From Heterobilharzia americana (taxonomy: Eukaryota > Platyhelminthes > Trematoda > Strigeidida > Schistosomatidae): a stretch of DNA of 64,000 nucleotides. The position numbers and the translations under genes are program-made. The stretch covers positions 8,689,755 to 8,753,754 of the forward strand of contig OX104132.1 in NCBI GenBank assembly GCA_944470555.2, written 5' to 3'. Shown here piece after piece: positions 1 to 11,875 of the stretch (its first letter is position 1; the number at the start of each line of letters is the position of its first letter). Below the pieces are notes generated by a model, which was not told the origin of the DNA, ran no database searches, and saw only the letters and a program-made list of their open reading frames with translations.

Positions 1-1490
1 TGATATCCACTGGCTCTTTTTAGCCATTATCTTGGAGTCGGCTACAGTCTCCAGTGCTGCTTTTACAGTAGACTGAAGATGGCACCAAGCTTCTTCTGGA
101 TGAGTGACAGTCTTTTGTTCCGATAACTGCCTAGCCAACTTCTCACTGAACACGGCTTTGGTGTTTTCGTTGTCCAGCAGAACTCGTAGTGGTTTTGTTG
201 CCAAATTTTTTCTACGTCCATTGAGACGCAGGCATATACGTGCTCGGACCAACGCATGATCGCTGTCCAAACACGTACTCCAGAAGGAGCGGCAGTCTTC
301 CACCGATCCTCTCCAGCGATGACTAATAGCAATGTGGTCTATCTGTGTCCATCGCTGAGTCGAGCTCGGTGGACGCCAGGTCAGACAGTGCCTTTCTTTA
401 TGTCTGAAATTTGTGCTGGCTAAAAATAGGCGGTTATCTGAGCATAGTTGTAATAGGCGATCACCGTTATCTGTACGTTCAGCTGGGATTCCGAAAGTGC
501 CACCTAAGTGCCTTTCTGCCTCACTCAGTCTACCCACCTGTGCGTTGAGGTCACCTGCAACAACCACTACGTCCGAACGTTTGGCTTTCGAGAGGAGGTT
601 AGACAGTTTATGGTAGAACTCGTCCTTCACTTCATCCGAACTACAGTCAGTGGGTGCGTAAGCAGAGATTACAAAGAGACAACGGCGAGTCTCACTATTC
701 CTTTTAGTTCTCACTGTGCCGTTCAGCCTCATAGCGCAGAGGCGACTATCAACTGGGATCCAGTCTAGTAGTGAGTTTTCTGCCCTGGTGCTTAGCTATA
801 CCTACACCTGCAAGACCACGAGAGCTAGCTATCGAATCTCCAGAAACTCGAAGGGTGAATTTTGCAGATTCACCAGATTGGTCAGGTGAATAACCACACT
901 TGGGTCCTGTATGCGTGTCTCACAAACACAGCACACATCCATGCCCGAGTTGCTAGAGTCTTTGCCAACGAAGCCTGTTGGCCAATTTGACGGAGGGTGC
1001 GGACATTGAAGGCTCCAATATGTAATTTGGAGCGTGGTTTAAGGAGACCAGGGATGCTGTTCTGTGGACTCAGATCGTTGTCGAAGGCTGCAGAGGTAGG
1101 AGAAATTGAAGATGATGCAGCATCATTAATTAAGAGACGTGAAGGAAGATTAGAAGGTAATGATGGAGGAGGAGGATAGCAGTCAGAAGAAACTTGGGTG
1201 CTGACAGAGTTGTGAGGGCGGTTGACACTTCCCGGCTGCCCACACCGTGGAAGGCTATTTCTTCTTAAGGTACCTGAAAGAGATTTGTGTGACCGCAGAG
1301 CCCATCGGACATCTGCTTGAGGCCTGTCACACCCAGCCTTTTGAGTATGATTATTTTGAACTTTTGTATTTTTGGGGCCGGATGGTCGAAAGGAAACGAC
1401 AAGTGAACCAACACCGCCGGCCCGGCAGACCGTGGGGCGTGGTGGAGTGTGTTTTTCGGGAGGCCGACCTTTTCTAACCCCCCCTTCCAC
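1..1490 (-). pseudogene. RTE-A endonuclease/reverse transcriptase ORF, broken
   Basis: This is the minus-strand reading frame homologous to the RTE-A polyprotein. An open stretch at 882-1490 covers the N-terminal leader and the beginning of the AP-type endonuclease (FNVRTLRQ motif). Compared with the intact copy it has lost one base near 944, ten bases near 881-886 (between short direct repeats) and two bases near 793, so the endonuclease frame is lost. Unlike the copy at 41058, this leader has no stop near its beginning. Seen directly by comparing the two copies; the copy is inferred to be inactive. Confidence 0.85.
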
Positions 1491-1775
1491 TGAGAAGGCA
1501 GCATCAGCTTACATGCACTGCTGGTCATCCAAGGGAAACACCTTACTGCTGTCACACCCCATCCAGCTAGCAGCAGTACGACTTCGCCCTAACACCCCCA
1601 TCATCCTGCATTAAACTACACGACAACGGTAACTGCTTTTCCTCCAACCACTATCCAACAGACCTTTCTGGTATGGTAGGACCTCCAAGGAACAAAGGTT
1701 TCACCAACATAGCTCGTTGGGTCATTGTGATAAGCAAGCATGACTACCACGTCAAGGTAGCAGCTGTTGATCGGG
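1..1775 (-). mobile_element. RTE-A LINE, 5' part of a decayed copy
   Basis: The reverse complement matches the intact RTE-A at 40737-44685 from near its 5' end to about its position 42520, so the copy continues past the left edge of the window. The 5' boundary is near 1766-1778, where similarity fades. The 5' UTR has diverged more than the coding part. The copy lies within or downstream of NIT1, in the same transcriptional direction. Its 3' end and any target-site duplication are outside the window. Confidence 0.9.
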
Positions 1776-1984
1776 ATTGGACTTAAATAAACCAGTGTCA
1801 CACAAAACAGATGGTTGATTTTGGTTGAACACACTACAACCAAGACCATCCACCCGAGCTATAAACATTCTCCACTATTTCAAAATCATATGAGCGCAAC
1901 ACGCTTCACGTCGTTCGAAGATGGGAGAACTTTTGTAAGAGGCAAGCTTCCACAAAAGGACAAATATTCTTTCTCCGTGAGAGT

Positions 1985-2717
1985 GCCTACATCAGTATGT
2001 TCTGCCAAAGAGTGTCAGATATAGACTGCTGATTGGCTGTCCAATGGAATGAGAAATAACTGAACAAAGTGGAAAACAAATGGTAAAACTGATGATCACA
2101 GATGCATATCATCGGATGCGGAAATACCAATTCGTGACTAACAACCAAAAGAGAAAACTAGAAAGCATACCCATGACACAACATACGACAACGTTAACAA
2201 CAGCAATTGAAAAATCAAGTAGACAATAAAAAGAACAACAAAGAAAAGCCCTCAGGAACACCTACAATCGAGGAAACAAACGACTGTGTTGCCAACTTAC
2301 GAAAACAACCACTAACAAAAATGTAACTTCTTTAGAAAGGATTGAATTGCAACACAAGACATGCCTCCAAACCAGAATGTTTTGCTGCATTATAATCGTC
2401 ACTTAAAACACCAGGATTAAATGAGACCACTCAACAAGAAATACGGCAAACTGACTGGGCAGAAGAGACATTACGCTCAAATGAACACTCAAGAATGGAA
2501 AACATTAAAAAGACTTAAAAATAGAAAAGATATTGTTATACTTCTAGCAGACAAAGGAAGCACTATGGTAGTCATGGACAAAGAAGACCACATCATGAAG
2601 GCAGAGGATTTACTCAAAGACAAGAATGTATATCAACCACTTGAAACCAACCCTATCCAAAAGTTCGACAACCAGATCAGTAAAACCTTGAACAAACTCT
2701 TCAAACCAGATGGTTGA
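1985..2717 (+). mobile_element. Penelope-like element fragment (N-terminal region)
   Basis: An open frame of 98 codons at 2421-2717 contains ADKGSTMVVMDK followed by a DLLKDKNVYQPL-like block. This is the typical region ahead of the reverse transcriptase in Penelope-like elements. Weaker similarity, broken by stops, extends upstream to about 1985. No RT fingers, palm or GIY-YIG domain follows: the sequence leaves the element abruptly at 2718. The matching C-terminal half of such an element is a separate relic at 50640-51600. Classification is from motif recall; a search against PLE proteins would settle it. Confidence 0.6.
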
Positions 2718-3293
2718 TTTCCACACTGTTTACACATCTTACAGGTTGTATCGACATTTCTCTCAGTTGATTGGTTTTTCAACTGTTTAACCGTGGTGTC
2801 AACAGGGTTTCTGTAGAAAGCTATTGAAGTAAGATGTCAGTGTATGTTTTCCATCCTATTACATGTTAATAGTTGATTCTCTCAGCTCTGCAGTGAGTTT
2901 AACTCTCTGTCAACTACTGCTGCAATTTAACTGCATTTGAGTCTATGAGAGAACTAGTCACAAACTGTAAACTAGATAGTACTGGACAGCTAAACGTTTT
3001 CTTTGTTTTTTGTGCTCTCCAGTATTAGTTAAGGTATGACCACCTCACTCCCATTCAGTGGAATTCAAAATGGCTCGTACACACTGACTGCAGAGGAATT
3101 CATCAGCGAAAAAGGCTAACGCATTCCTGTTTGACCAAGCTTCAGGGGTAATTTAAATAGTTTTATAAAACAGTCAATACTTTACTGTCTTGTTAAGGGT
3201 AATACAAATTTCACATGAAGTTCTCCTATTTAAAAAAACATTGATAATACACGGGAAATAATAATAGTAATGATCGAATAGAAATAAACATAC
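2718..3293. other. AT-rich intronic sequence after NIT1 exon 4, no gene seen
   Basis: This lies downstream of the NIT1 exon 4 donor (GTATGT on the minus strand, 3288-3293). I looked for the next NIT1 exon, which should carry the catalytic Cys in a CYDxRFPE-type motif, and did not find it between here and the left edge. Confidence 0.5.
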
Positions 3294-3401
3294 AATAGCT
3301 AGACCCAATCTTCCAACAGGTGTATGTTCAACAACTACTGGACCATTTTTACCAGCACGTATAACTTTCGACTCAGAGAAAAATGACTGTGTAGATTCTG
3401 A
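3294..3401 (-). CDS. NIT1: NIT1 exon 4
   Basis: The exon has 36 codons, starting SESTQSFFSE and ending HTPVGRLGLAI, with a TTTTAG acceptor and a GTATGT donor. The residues correspond to the segment directly before the catalytic Cys of NIT1 proteins. It lies after a 4.1-kb intron. Confidence 0.85.
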
Positions 3402-6400
3402 CTAAAAGGAGAAAGGTATGAGAAAAATATTACACAAACAATTCACACAAGTTCGTCGGACTTCAGTTTATTTGTAATCAAAAAAAAGCAAAAAAAATAA
3501 TGAAAAATATATGAAGATGAAATCATCATATTGCTGAAAACTTATAACAGAAATAGATTATATATAAAGAGACATAAGAGGCGAGACAGAATAAATTCTT
3601 ACTAAAGATTAATTTGTAGCAAGTTTATCACTAAATATATACATAACTAAGCTACTAAATAAGGTTCTCAGTTATTTGGTCTACTATGTAACAAAGATTT
3701 CATTCAGATAGCCTACAAACTCTTCTTTTTATTAGGTTGGAACACTACAGAGGATATAACTAGAGAGTACAAGAGTTGAGGAAATACATAACAACACTGG
3801 TTTCCACATCAATTAATCAATTCTTTCAACCAACTTCAGAAGAATTTAATGTTTGAATCATCCACTGATACATTCAAGAGGAGTTCAGAAAAGCACAATG
3901 ATCTGTTAGCAAAGGATTAACACAGAGGCACAACAAGTTATCTTCAAATCGAAACTTTGAATTTGAAATGTATGCACTAACCAAACTGATTAGATAGTTA
4001 AATGATATTATTGTGAATGCTCTAAATTGATTCCTAGTCATTTTCCAATTTAAGTATGATTGGTGGTTGGATCAGAGAGCTGGCGATTATGAGTAAAGAA
4101 TAAATTGACCATCTGAGATACTCAAGGTTGTCTGTTTTATCCAATCTACACAATGTATATGGAGACTGCATAACATTGTGTATAAACCACTTCAACTAAA
4201 AGCAATATTTCCTTTTCATCATTTTTTTTTACACATTCTGTACATTCTTCCTAATACTTGTAAAAACGAATGTTGTTTATATACACAACGTTTTTGGTTG
4301 TGGCGGTAATTACAGCTTTTGCTGCTGCTAATTGTGGAAATATAAAGTGCTTCTAACCATTCCGACTTCCGACTCCGCGACTATTGCCTGTCGTGTATAC
4401 TAACTGATTGTCTTGGAATTTTTACAGGACCTCTCATCCTACTTCCAAATATTACGACAATCAAGCCGACCAACGACCACCGTGGAGAGCCAACAAATAT
4501 CGCCTTCTGATCTCTGGAGTATCCAAAAATTGTGGTGGACAATACCGAAGAGATAACCCCCAAGTAACCCGTGATTATCTATAACATTGACAATACTATT
4601 TGTGCTATAACGTATAACTTTTCATACATCTGTACCATAAGATCTATTTTTCTTGTAAGTTATACCTAGTTTGTCATTTTGGTTTACTTGACATTATTTG
4701 GGTCCACTACAGTATCACTCTAAGAGTGATTATATCATAAACCTGAAAGATGTAACCAGTGATCTGAAAGGTTAAAGTTTTTTTACAGTATTGTAACCGT
4801 TCAGTAAAGCCAAACTCACTGTTTTTAACATGCACCTAATCTTTAATCCATAGCTAAATGGATTGATGTAACTCAGCAACCGCATATATCTTCACACACA
4901 CCAAGTGCATGTTTGAATGAATAATAATGTGGCCATCCAAGCTTCGATAAGTGAAACAAAGTTTGTCCAGTGGAAGTTAGACTTTTAAGCTGGCAAGTAA
5001 AGGCCTTATCCGTCTGGTATATAGAAACTTTACATTTCATCATGAATATTTTACCATTCAGTCAGTAGGTTGGAACCAACTAGGCATTATTTTCAACCTC
5101 GGTCAATCTAAAATATGGACTAACAATCATCTACAGTTATTAATTAGGTTAGTATTGTATATTTTACGACTAATCTAAATATATTGGCATTCATTTTACG
5201 ATTGCACTTCTATCAACATAAGACTTTTATAATATTTATGCTAAAACAGAGACAGAAGACTGAACAACTGCTTCCTTAAAAAAAAACTCCGATAGCGCGT
5301 TTCTCCTCTCCTTCATTGCATCTACTTCAATTTATTGGCCTATAGGCTTAAAATCAAACTTCTACTCATGAAAACTTTGACAAAGGGGAAATGTCTATTG
5401 CTGGTATAAAATAGTCGCAATAGTTTTCGTCACGAAATGACATCACTTGAAGAACCAATGATGACTTGAGAGAACTAGGCAGCTGTTTAATCCTCATTTG
5501 AGACTGCTTGGAAGTACGTGTTGCAGCCTCATAAAGAATCAAGTTCATGACAGCCAGTTTGCGTGGTTATCAGACAGACAGACAAAATCAACGTAGAACC
5601 TTGCAAACAAGTGACCGATTTTCATCTATTTCACCAAGTTTTCAACCATTGATTCCTATCGTCTCATGGATCCCACCTAGGTAGTCTACACCTATCTACA
5701 CGACTTAGAGCAACAGACAGACTTCATGCACAGATAATATGCCTTTATCTGGCCTCCCTGAACCCTCCTCTAACCCAATCCAAATGCACCTAGTATTGCA
5801 CGTCGAGGTAGGTGGTGACTTGGCATGCGCAACACATGTCTACGCCACGTCAACCGCTGAAGGTTCACAACCTCACCGACTGACTTCCCTTACTTGCCCA
5901 GTACACTTCCCCGGACATCAGCACTGCTCATATGGAGATTACACCAAAATGTGAGCAATGCTATGAAGACATCCGTGATCAAAAACTTCTGACCGCTTCA
6001 TATTTTTCACGTCTAACAGCTATGTTTCACAACCGCGACGAGCACATTACTATTCAGTCATACCATCGAGTTTTGATTCAGCACCCTATTATTCCCAAGT
6101 TTTCAATGGTTTTTCAACTGATGTCAGTTTTTGATGAAAACTACTCTGAAATCAATCGACCAGTCTATACAAAACATCAAGTGAATAAGGCGTTCAATTC
6201 TTCATTTCATTATTGTTCTCATATACAGCATTGTGATTACATAACAAGTAAGCTTAATACAATGAACTACAGGATTTATTTCAACAGTAAAAATGCAAAA
6301 AAAAGTGCAATTAAGTACCTTGTTCCAAACAAAAATGAAGTGAGATAACGTTGAAATTACAATCTACTGTACACGTTTTTCTTCAAGTTTACCTAGTACC

Positions 6401-9400
6401 AAACTTTAATAAGATATCTAAGATATAACAGCTACACTAGTATAAAATAATTATTTTAAAATAAGCTATGCATATTGAACACTTAGAGATAAAAGAAGTA
6501 TTTGGAGAAGTGAGACAATAGTGACCGATTTCAGTTAACCAATGAAACACCTACTTTTATAAGTAGACAATCTCAAAAAGCATTTACGTTTCGCGTCTTA
6601 TAAGGCTTATCAGCAAAATGAATCTGACAATAAATATGGAGTTTCGGAGTAGTGGCTCATTGGTTTAGGAAGTTGACTTTCAACTAGTGAGTGACGGGTT
6701 CGAGCCATGCTTTGCCTACCGAGGTTTGGATAGTCAGATAGTATCATTAGCCGTCATATAACAGGTGTGGCTGATTGACTACTGCATGAATGTGTACAAG
6801 ATTGCGAAATTTTATCCTCAAAAACATAAAATCTACATATCTATAGTCAACTCCAAACTTCTTATATCCGTAGAACACTACACAATATAAGAGTACAACT
6901 TGGATACTGTGTTTGGTTTTAGTTCTAGTTTAGTTTGTTTATCCACATGTATTCCACAGAGTGAAATAGCATTACTTACTGGATAACTTTTTTGACAATT
7001 TATTGTCCATACCTTGATATGAATATATATGCAGTAAATTGTCTCCACAAAAATTATCCAGCAAATAATACCGTTTTACTCTGTGGTATATCAGAAGAAC
7101 ACACTAAAATGGAAGAATAAACAATGAAAATTATCATACCAATTTTGCTTACCTTACTGAGTAGAATAGCATACCATAACTAGTTAGCGTTGGAGTGCAC
7201 AATATTAAAATGGCTATCGTCTAGGATTGCATGAATAATACATCGACGTTGAGAGATAAATTTCAAAAGAAAGGGGCTAAATATACTATTGATGAACTGA
7301 ATGAGTAGTTGAAAGTTATATACATTGATGTTTAGGTTTCAACAGCAAGATAAGAATAAGTGAAATATTAAAAAACAGCCGTCTCACCCAGATCACTTGA
7401 ATTTACTCAATGAAAATAAATTACTTTCTGCTGACAATACAATTTGGGTAATTTCAAAAAAACAATCATGCTCATCTGTTTTAAAATTTCTGATATGAGT
7501 TGTGCAATATACAAAAATAGTCAACAAATAAAATAACAACTAACCTTTGTCATAAGTAATGTTGTACTCTCTGCGTTCAAATCGGCATCAAATAAATGAA
7601 CCTTATGGTACTGTGCTACAATCCGACCATCAGCATTGATAATTATATGAGCATTGTACACACGGTCATCAGACTCATTAACCTATAAATATAGTTATAA
7701 AACAAAGCAAAAAAATGTAACGCAGTCGATATACTTCGACAGCACAAATAGCGAATATCTTCATCGAATAAGTACGCATAGATGAGACAGACAGGCAGAT
7801 AAAAGCGACATAGTCAAAAAGTGGTATAAAACATAGGGTACATTTATACAGGATCACACAATTTTCACTTTACCTCCATTCAGATTGTTGAATGTACCGA
7901 ACAAAAAGGATTAAGATCTGTGACAGCAAATTTCCTGTACAACGATTACTCAAATATGGTAATGAATTGAGAAAATGGGAGAAATTATTGATCTAAGGCA
8001 AATGAGAAGTGCAAAAAATAGCGATTCGAGACTTATTTCGGGATTCAATACTGCTAGTAATTTTGTTTTTTATTTATAGAAAAGCATTCATGAAATTTTG
8101 GTTAGTTGGATCAAGCACTCAACTTTCAAGCAATGGGTTTTAAGCATCCAATTCAGCTCCATCTGCTTAAGCTTAAGAAACTAGGTAGTATCATAAACTT
8201 TCATACATTAAATATGGCTCATGGCCGAGTGCAAAATGCTGTACCACCTAGATGATTTTAAAAAGTCCTAAACAAAGCTTTAATATGTAATTCTTCTCGA
8301 CAGCTGCCATAGAAACCAATACAGTCCAGTTCACCACAGTTTCCAAAGACAGAAAAATAAAAAGTGGACAAAAGTGGGGAGATGTTATGATAAAGAAATA
8401 AAAGGGCGTACAAATAAAGAGAGAAACAAGGTACTAAAATTATATCCATGAAAAGTTTGTGCATTGCGGAGAGAATTAATTTATTAGTCCAACGGATGAA
8501 GATACCTATACCAGACTAATGGACCTTAACTATTTGATTCTTACAATAACCAAAATAGTGAAACGATGCATAAAATACCCATATAATGTTTCAATTAATA
8601 TTAAGGGATGAAAAACTTGACTGAAAGCCTATGTAGCAATCAATGTAGTCTTCGGCAAGCCATCTATGTATACAAAAATATGCGTTGGAAAAAGAATGAA
8701 AGAATTCGAATGGGTTCACGAAATGTGCTTACAAATCTTTATTTTATTGACAGTATAGAAAATCTGATGCGATACTGCAAGATTTAGGCAATTACCAACT
8801 CCTTCAAGGTAATCTTTCTAATTATTAGGATATATCATTAAAATACTAGTTAACCTTGTAGATTTTCCGGGGGATGAAACATAACTAGTTAAGGCAAAAA
8901 GGAGATGAATCAAGAAAATTGAACCCCTTAGACATTAAATTCACCTACCGCCATAAATGGATGACCGTAAGAGGGAATCCACGCTCATAAATGGAGTTTT
9001 TTTTACTTAAATCCCAACAAATTCAACCGTAGTGAACATGCAATATACAGTCTTATAAAAAGCAAGGTGCTTTTCCCTAAATTTTCCAACTACTGGTCTA
9101 AAAGGTTTACACAGACTACACTATACACTACAAATAAAATTCAAAATGAAATCAAGAAATTCATCAAGGTGTAGCGGGACAAAACATTATTATCAACGGC
9201 TGGTTCAGATACACTCTGCTTTGCTAGCCACTTATTGCGAAAGTGAATAAAATCCCTCTAGATATGTTACGGTAGCATCTGACGGTGAACAATGCATGTA
9301 ATGCTAATTAAGGCCCCCTGCTCAAATTCATGCAGCTATACAGGCTTATAGAGAAAGTTATCTTTGAAGGTAACGACAAGTAGTGACGCCAGTTAAGGGT

Positions 9401-11189
9401 GTGAACTATCATCATTTTTATTTAACTTTTTATATGCTTGCTGATTGACTTAACCCTTAATACCTCCGAATTCTTAAAGATTTACTTACTTCAAGAAGAA
9501 TACTTGGGTGGACTGAGATAGGCAGATAACAGTCCCGTTAGGTGGAAATATTAACAAAATGTAGCTTTTGAAATGCCTAGAGTATCTCCGACATTCTGTA
9601 CCTTTTAAATTTTGAACGGCGAGGAGACACTGTGTGGCGCTCTATCATATTAAACCTAGTTACAGATTGCCTCTGTCCTAGTCAATAAAGTTAATGTTAG
9701 TTGGTTTTAGTTTTTAGCTATTAACTACTGGGTGCAGAAAATGAACGCGTCAAATCCAATGACGGCGTGTGATAGTTTTTCCTATTTACTGAAACATAAT
9801 TTAGAAGCAATAAGCCAAAATGTGTGTAGAAATCATGAATTACTCATGATTCAATCAGTGAACACAGGCAAGCAGGAGTAAAGCAGGACCGTACGCACCT
9901 TATTTCGCCTTTATTATTTTCCTTATATTCAAATAAGGTTGATTTTAGAAGTAGTAGTAAAAATTGGTTTCCTAACAACCAGATTACCGCTACAGAAATA
10001 AATTATTTCCAGATTATCGTAGATTGCACTAACAGCAAATGAATCGACTGGTATCTATCTTCTGTCTTAACCACCAATCTTAGGTATCTAAAGAACGAAA
10101 ATGATTTACGCATTCGATATCTACATTAAAAAAGCATAGTATTTAGTGCATAAAGTAATCGCAAAAAAAATGAAAAAGCTGAAGCAATAAAATAAGCAAG
10201 CGAAATATAACAATGGACGGAACAAAGAACTGAATATCAATGTGTTGTTGCAAGCGATTTTGAACCGGGACGATGAAGGGAAAAACCAAGGGAATTGAAC
10301 ATCTCAAAGTTGCCCAGTCACGCAGTTGCATGGACCAAAACAAAAGTTAGACACCATGGATTCGTGCCATATCATGGCATTCACCTGTAGCCTTTTTCCA
10401 ACCGTACTTTACTTGAGCTGAAATTACCTACCGGTATGCACAGCATGTGCTCCAGTCGCTTCAGAAAAGCCTAATTCTGAACGACTATCCGTAAGCTTGT
10501 GCATATAGTCAAAACATCAAAGATAGCCTTTTGAGATACTGAGTTTACAAATAAAAAACATTATTGGAGAAAGCGCCATACTTAACCAAACCATACTCGG
10601 TAATTATTATCAACTAGTGAAGTGTGAATTTTATTTTAAATGACTATCTGAATTTATCGCACATTTCTACAGTAAATTCACTAACTTGCACTTATAAAGT
10701 GTGTAGCGAAATTATATTACAAGATACCGGGAACGAAACTGAGGGAGAAATATATATTGAAATAAGGAAAAACAACTTATGATGAAAAACATACGTCAAT
10801 TATTTACTTTTATATGAGCACCACCAAGGCTTATCCAAAGTTTTTCTTTAGCAGCTAAGTCGCGGTAATTCATGACCAGTGGTCCATCCAACACTTCTGA
10901 GAGACTCAATGTCTCCTCAACTGAACTGCCAACAAAGTCAAAACACTCAGGCAAGAAAACCATCTGAATTGCTACTCATTATAAAAGATTTAAATTCGAA
11001 GACTACCCTGGCACCTGATGCCTTGGCTTCATTAATTAATTTAACAGCTTGCTGGAAGTTTTTTGTCTTGTTTGATGTTGACTGCATTTGAACTAAGCCA
11101 ATTTTCGTAGCCATCCTCCGTAGGGAGGTTTGTTTTAGTGCACAAGCTACAATGTCACTAACCCGTAAACTCAGCTCACTGAAGCGCAT
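3294..11189 (-). CDS. NIT1: NIT1 homologue, deaminated glutathione amidase (5' part; exons 1-4 of an incomplete gene)
   Basis: Carbon-nitrogen hydrolase (nitrilase superfamily). NIT1 hydrolyses deaminated glutathione, a metabolite-repair reaction in cytosol and mitochondria. Four exons, joined in phase 0 (exons 1/2, 2/3, 3/4), are 11007-11189, 10808-10963, 7545-7682 and 3294-3401. The protein starts the nitrilase fold at MATKIGLVQMQS, has the active-site Glu in FLPECFDF (exon 2) and the active-site Lys in YHKVHLFD (exon 3). Exon 4 (ESTQSFF...VGRLGLAI) stops just before the expected catalytic Cys motif, which must lie beyond the left edge. NIT1 is preferred over NIT2 because of FLPECFDFVG and LWISLGGAH. 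In some invertebrates Nit is fused to Fhit; the C-terminus is not visible, so this is open. The first Met at 11187-11189 adds 25 residues before a second Met at 11112-11114, which could be a mitochondrial leader. Confidence 0.85.
3402..5540. other. NIT1 intron 3, left part: no gene recognised
   Basis: AT-rich sequence with many stops on both strands. No coding exon, RNA gene or clear repeat was recognised here. Confidence 0.5.
5575..5720 (+). repeat. Dispersed repeat C (copy 1)
   Basis: The segment with TCAACGTAGAACCTTGC and CAACCATTGATTCCTATC recurs, diverged, at 59725-60060 and partly at 33010-33130, 50380-50470, 61190-61249 and 63087-63310. No coding capacity was recognised. It may be a non-coding retroelement end; the class is unknown. 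Confidence 0.5.
5932..6348 (+). other. Unrecognised 138-codon open frame inside NIT1 intron 3
   Basis: An open frame on the strand opposite NIT1 starts MEITPKCEQCYEDI. I recognise no domain. It contains a CxxC pair near its N-terminus but no other feature, and parts of its DNA resemble the inverted neighbour at about 5395-5450. It is probably a chance frame in repeat-derived DNA; I do not claim a gene. Confidence 0.15.
6645..6835 (+). repeat. tRNA-derived SINE (family E, copy 1)
   Basis: An A-box-like TGGCTCATTGGTTTAGG and a B-box-like GGGTTCGAGCC are spaced as in a pol III promoter, followed by a non-tRNA body. The body (CTACCGAGGTTTGG and GATAGTATCATTAGC blocks) recurs at 60955-61130 and, more decayed, at 8095-8215. 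It is not a functional tRNA: no cloverleaf is apparent. Confidence 0.7.
7545..7682 (-). CDS. NIT1: NIT1 exon 3 (active-site Lys)
   Basis: The exon has 46 codons from VNESDDRVYN to STTLLMTK, with a TATAG acceptor and a GTTAG donor. It holds the catalytic Lys in QYHKVHLFD. It lies after a 3.1-kb intron. Confidence 0.88.
7683..10807. other. NIT1 intron 2 with one SINE relic, no other gene seen
   Basis: A 3.1-kb AT-rich intron. Apart from the decayed SINE at 8095-8215, no exon or RNA gene was recognised. Short open frames at 8258-8464 and 10143-10343 have no recognisable domain and probably occur by chance. Confidence 0.5.
8095..8215 (+). repeat. Decayed family E SINE (copy 2)
   Basis: Weak similarity to the SINE at 6645: CTCAACTTTCAAGCAATGGG, then AACTAGGTAGTATCATAAAC. 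Box B is no longer recognisable. Confidence 0.4.
10808..10963 (-). CDS. NIT1: NIT1 exon 2 (active-site Glu)
   Basis: The exon has 52 codons from MVFLPECFDF to SLGGAHIK, with a TTCAG acceptor and a GTAAAT donor. It contains the FLPE active-site Glu and the LWISLGGAH block typical of NIT1. Confidence 0.88.
11007..11189 (-). CDS. NIT1: NIT1 exon 1
   Basis: The exon encodes the optional leader and the first beta strand (KIGLVQMQSTSNKTKNFQQA), ending at GCCAGG before a GTAGTC donor. Intron 1 is only 43 bp (10964-11006), matching the very short 5' introns known in schistosome genes. A TAA lies in frame upstream of the first Met, so the exon cannot extend further in this frame. Confidence 0.8.
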
Positions 11190-11205
11190 ATAACGTACTT
11201 TGCGC

Positions 11206-11212
11206 TTTTATA
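11206..11212 (-). promoter_or_regulatory. Possible TATA box of NIT1
   Basis: TATAAAA on the minus strand lies 17 bases before the first NIT1 Met and about 90 bases before the second (11114). If used, the transcript would start near 11180 and translation at the second Met. Pattern match only. The only sequence left between the CR1-A 3' end and the gene is 11190-11263. Confidence 0.25.
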
Positions 11213-11875
11213 TTTTCACCACACAAAATGTTCAATATATCCACTATCCCATTTCTTTACACGAGCTAATGTAAACCAATTGATTTATTCACGCTCGCTT
11301 CTAGGTCTTGCGGAACTGTTCCAGGTCTTCGGTGCATTCCAATGCAGTACGTCCATCCACTTGACTGCTGTAGCTCTCGTTAGCCCGACGGGCGGTTGGG
11401 TGTTGGTTAAATTTGTAGGGAGTGTTGTTTGTTTGTTTGCTTTTTCTTCCGAGGACTGTGGTGTAGATGGGTTCCTCAAATGTCGTGCCAGCAGACAGTT
11501 GGTCAGACTGGTTGCAAAAGGGAGATGAAAAATATGTGCAGAGAAATCAAGGGAGAGAAAGTGCAGAGAGGGACAAAATAGGAAAAGAAAAAGAAAAAAG
11601 AGTAGGAAAAAGGAAACGGCATGGAAGAATAACACATTGGTAGGTTCATGGGGAGTAGGTGATAGGGAGAGCTTTTGTTAAAGTTCGAGAACGTAGTCAG
11701 AAGGGAGAAGAATAAATAACAGTATAGGACCAATGGGAATATAGTAATTCTTTTAGTAGGAGACGGTAACTGGAGGGGACGTCTACAGGAAGGTGAAGGG
11801 TTGAGCCAAGGTCTCAGTGATAGTGGTTTTGCAAAGTGTTCAGTAACGGTAAGTCGTGTCAGCCTAGTCCACATC

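Noticed and set aside
1695..1778. HDV-like ribozyme in the left RTE-A copy
   Set aside because: The bases that should form P1 are not complementary in this copy and its exact 5' end is unclear.
6645..6720. A functional tRNA gene
   Set aside because: A and B boxes are present, but no cloverleaf or anticodon arm is evident, and the downstream body is shared with other SINE copies.
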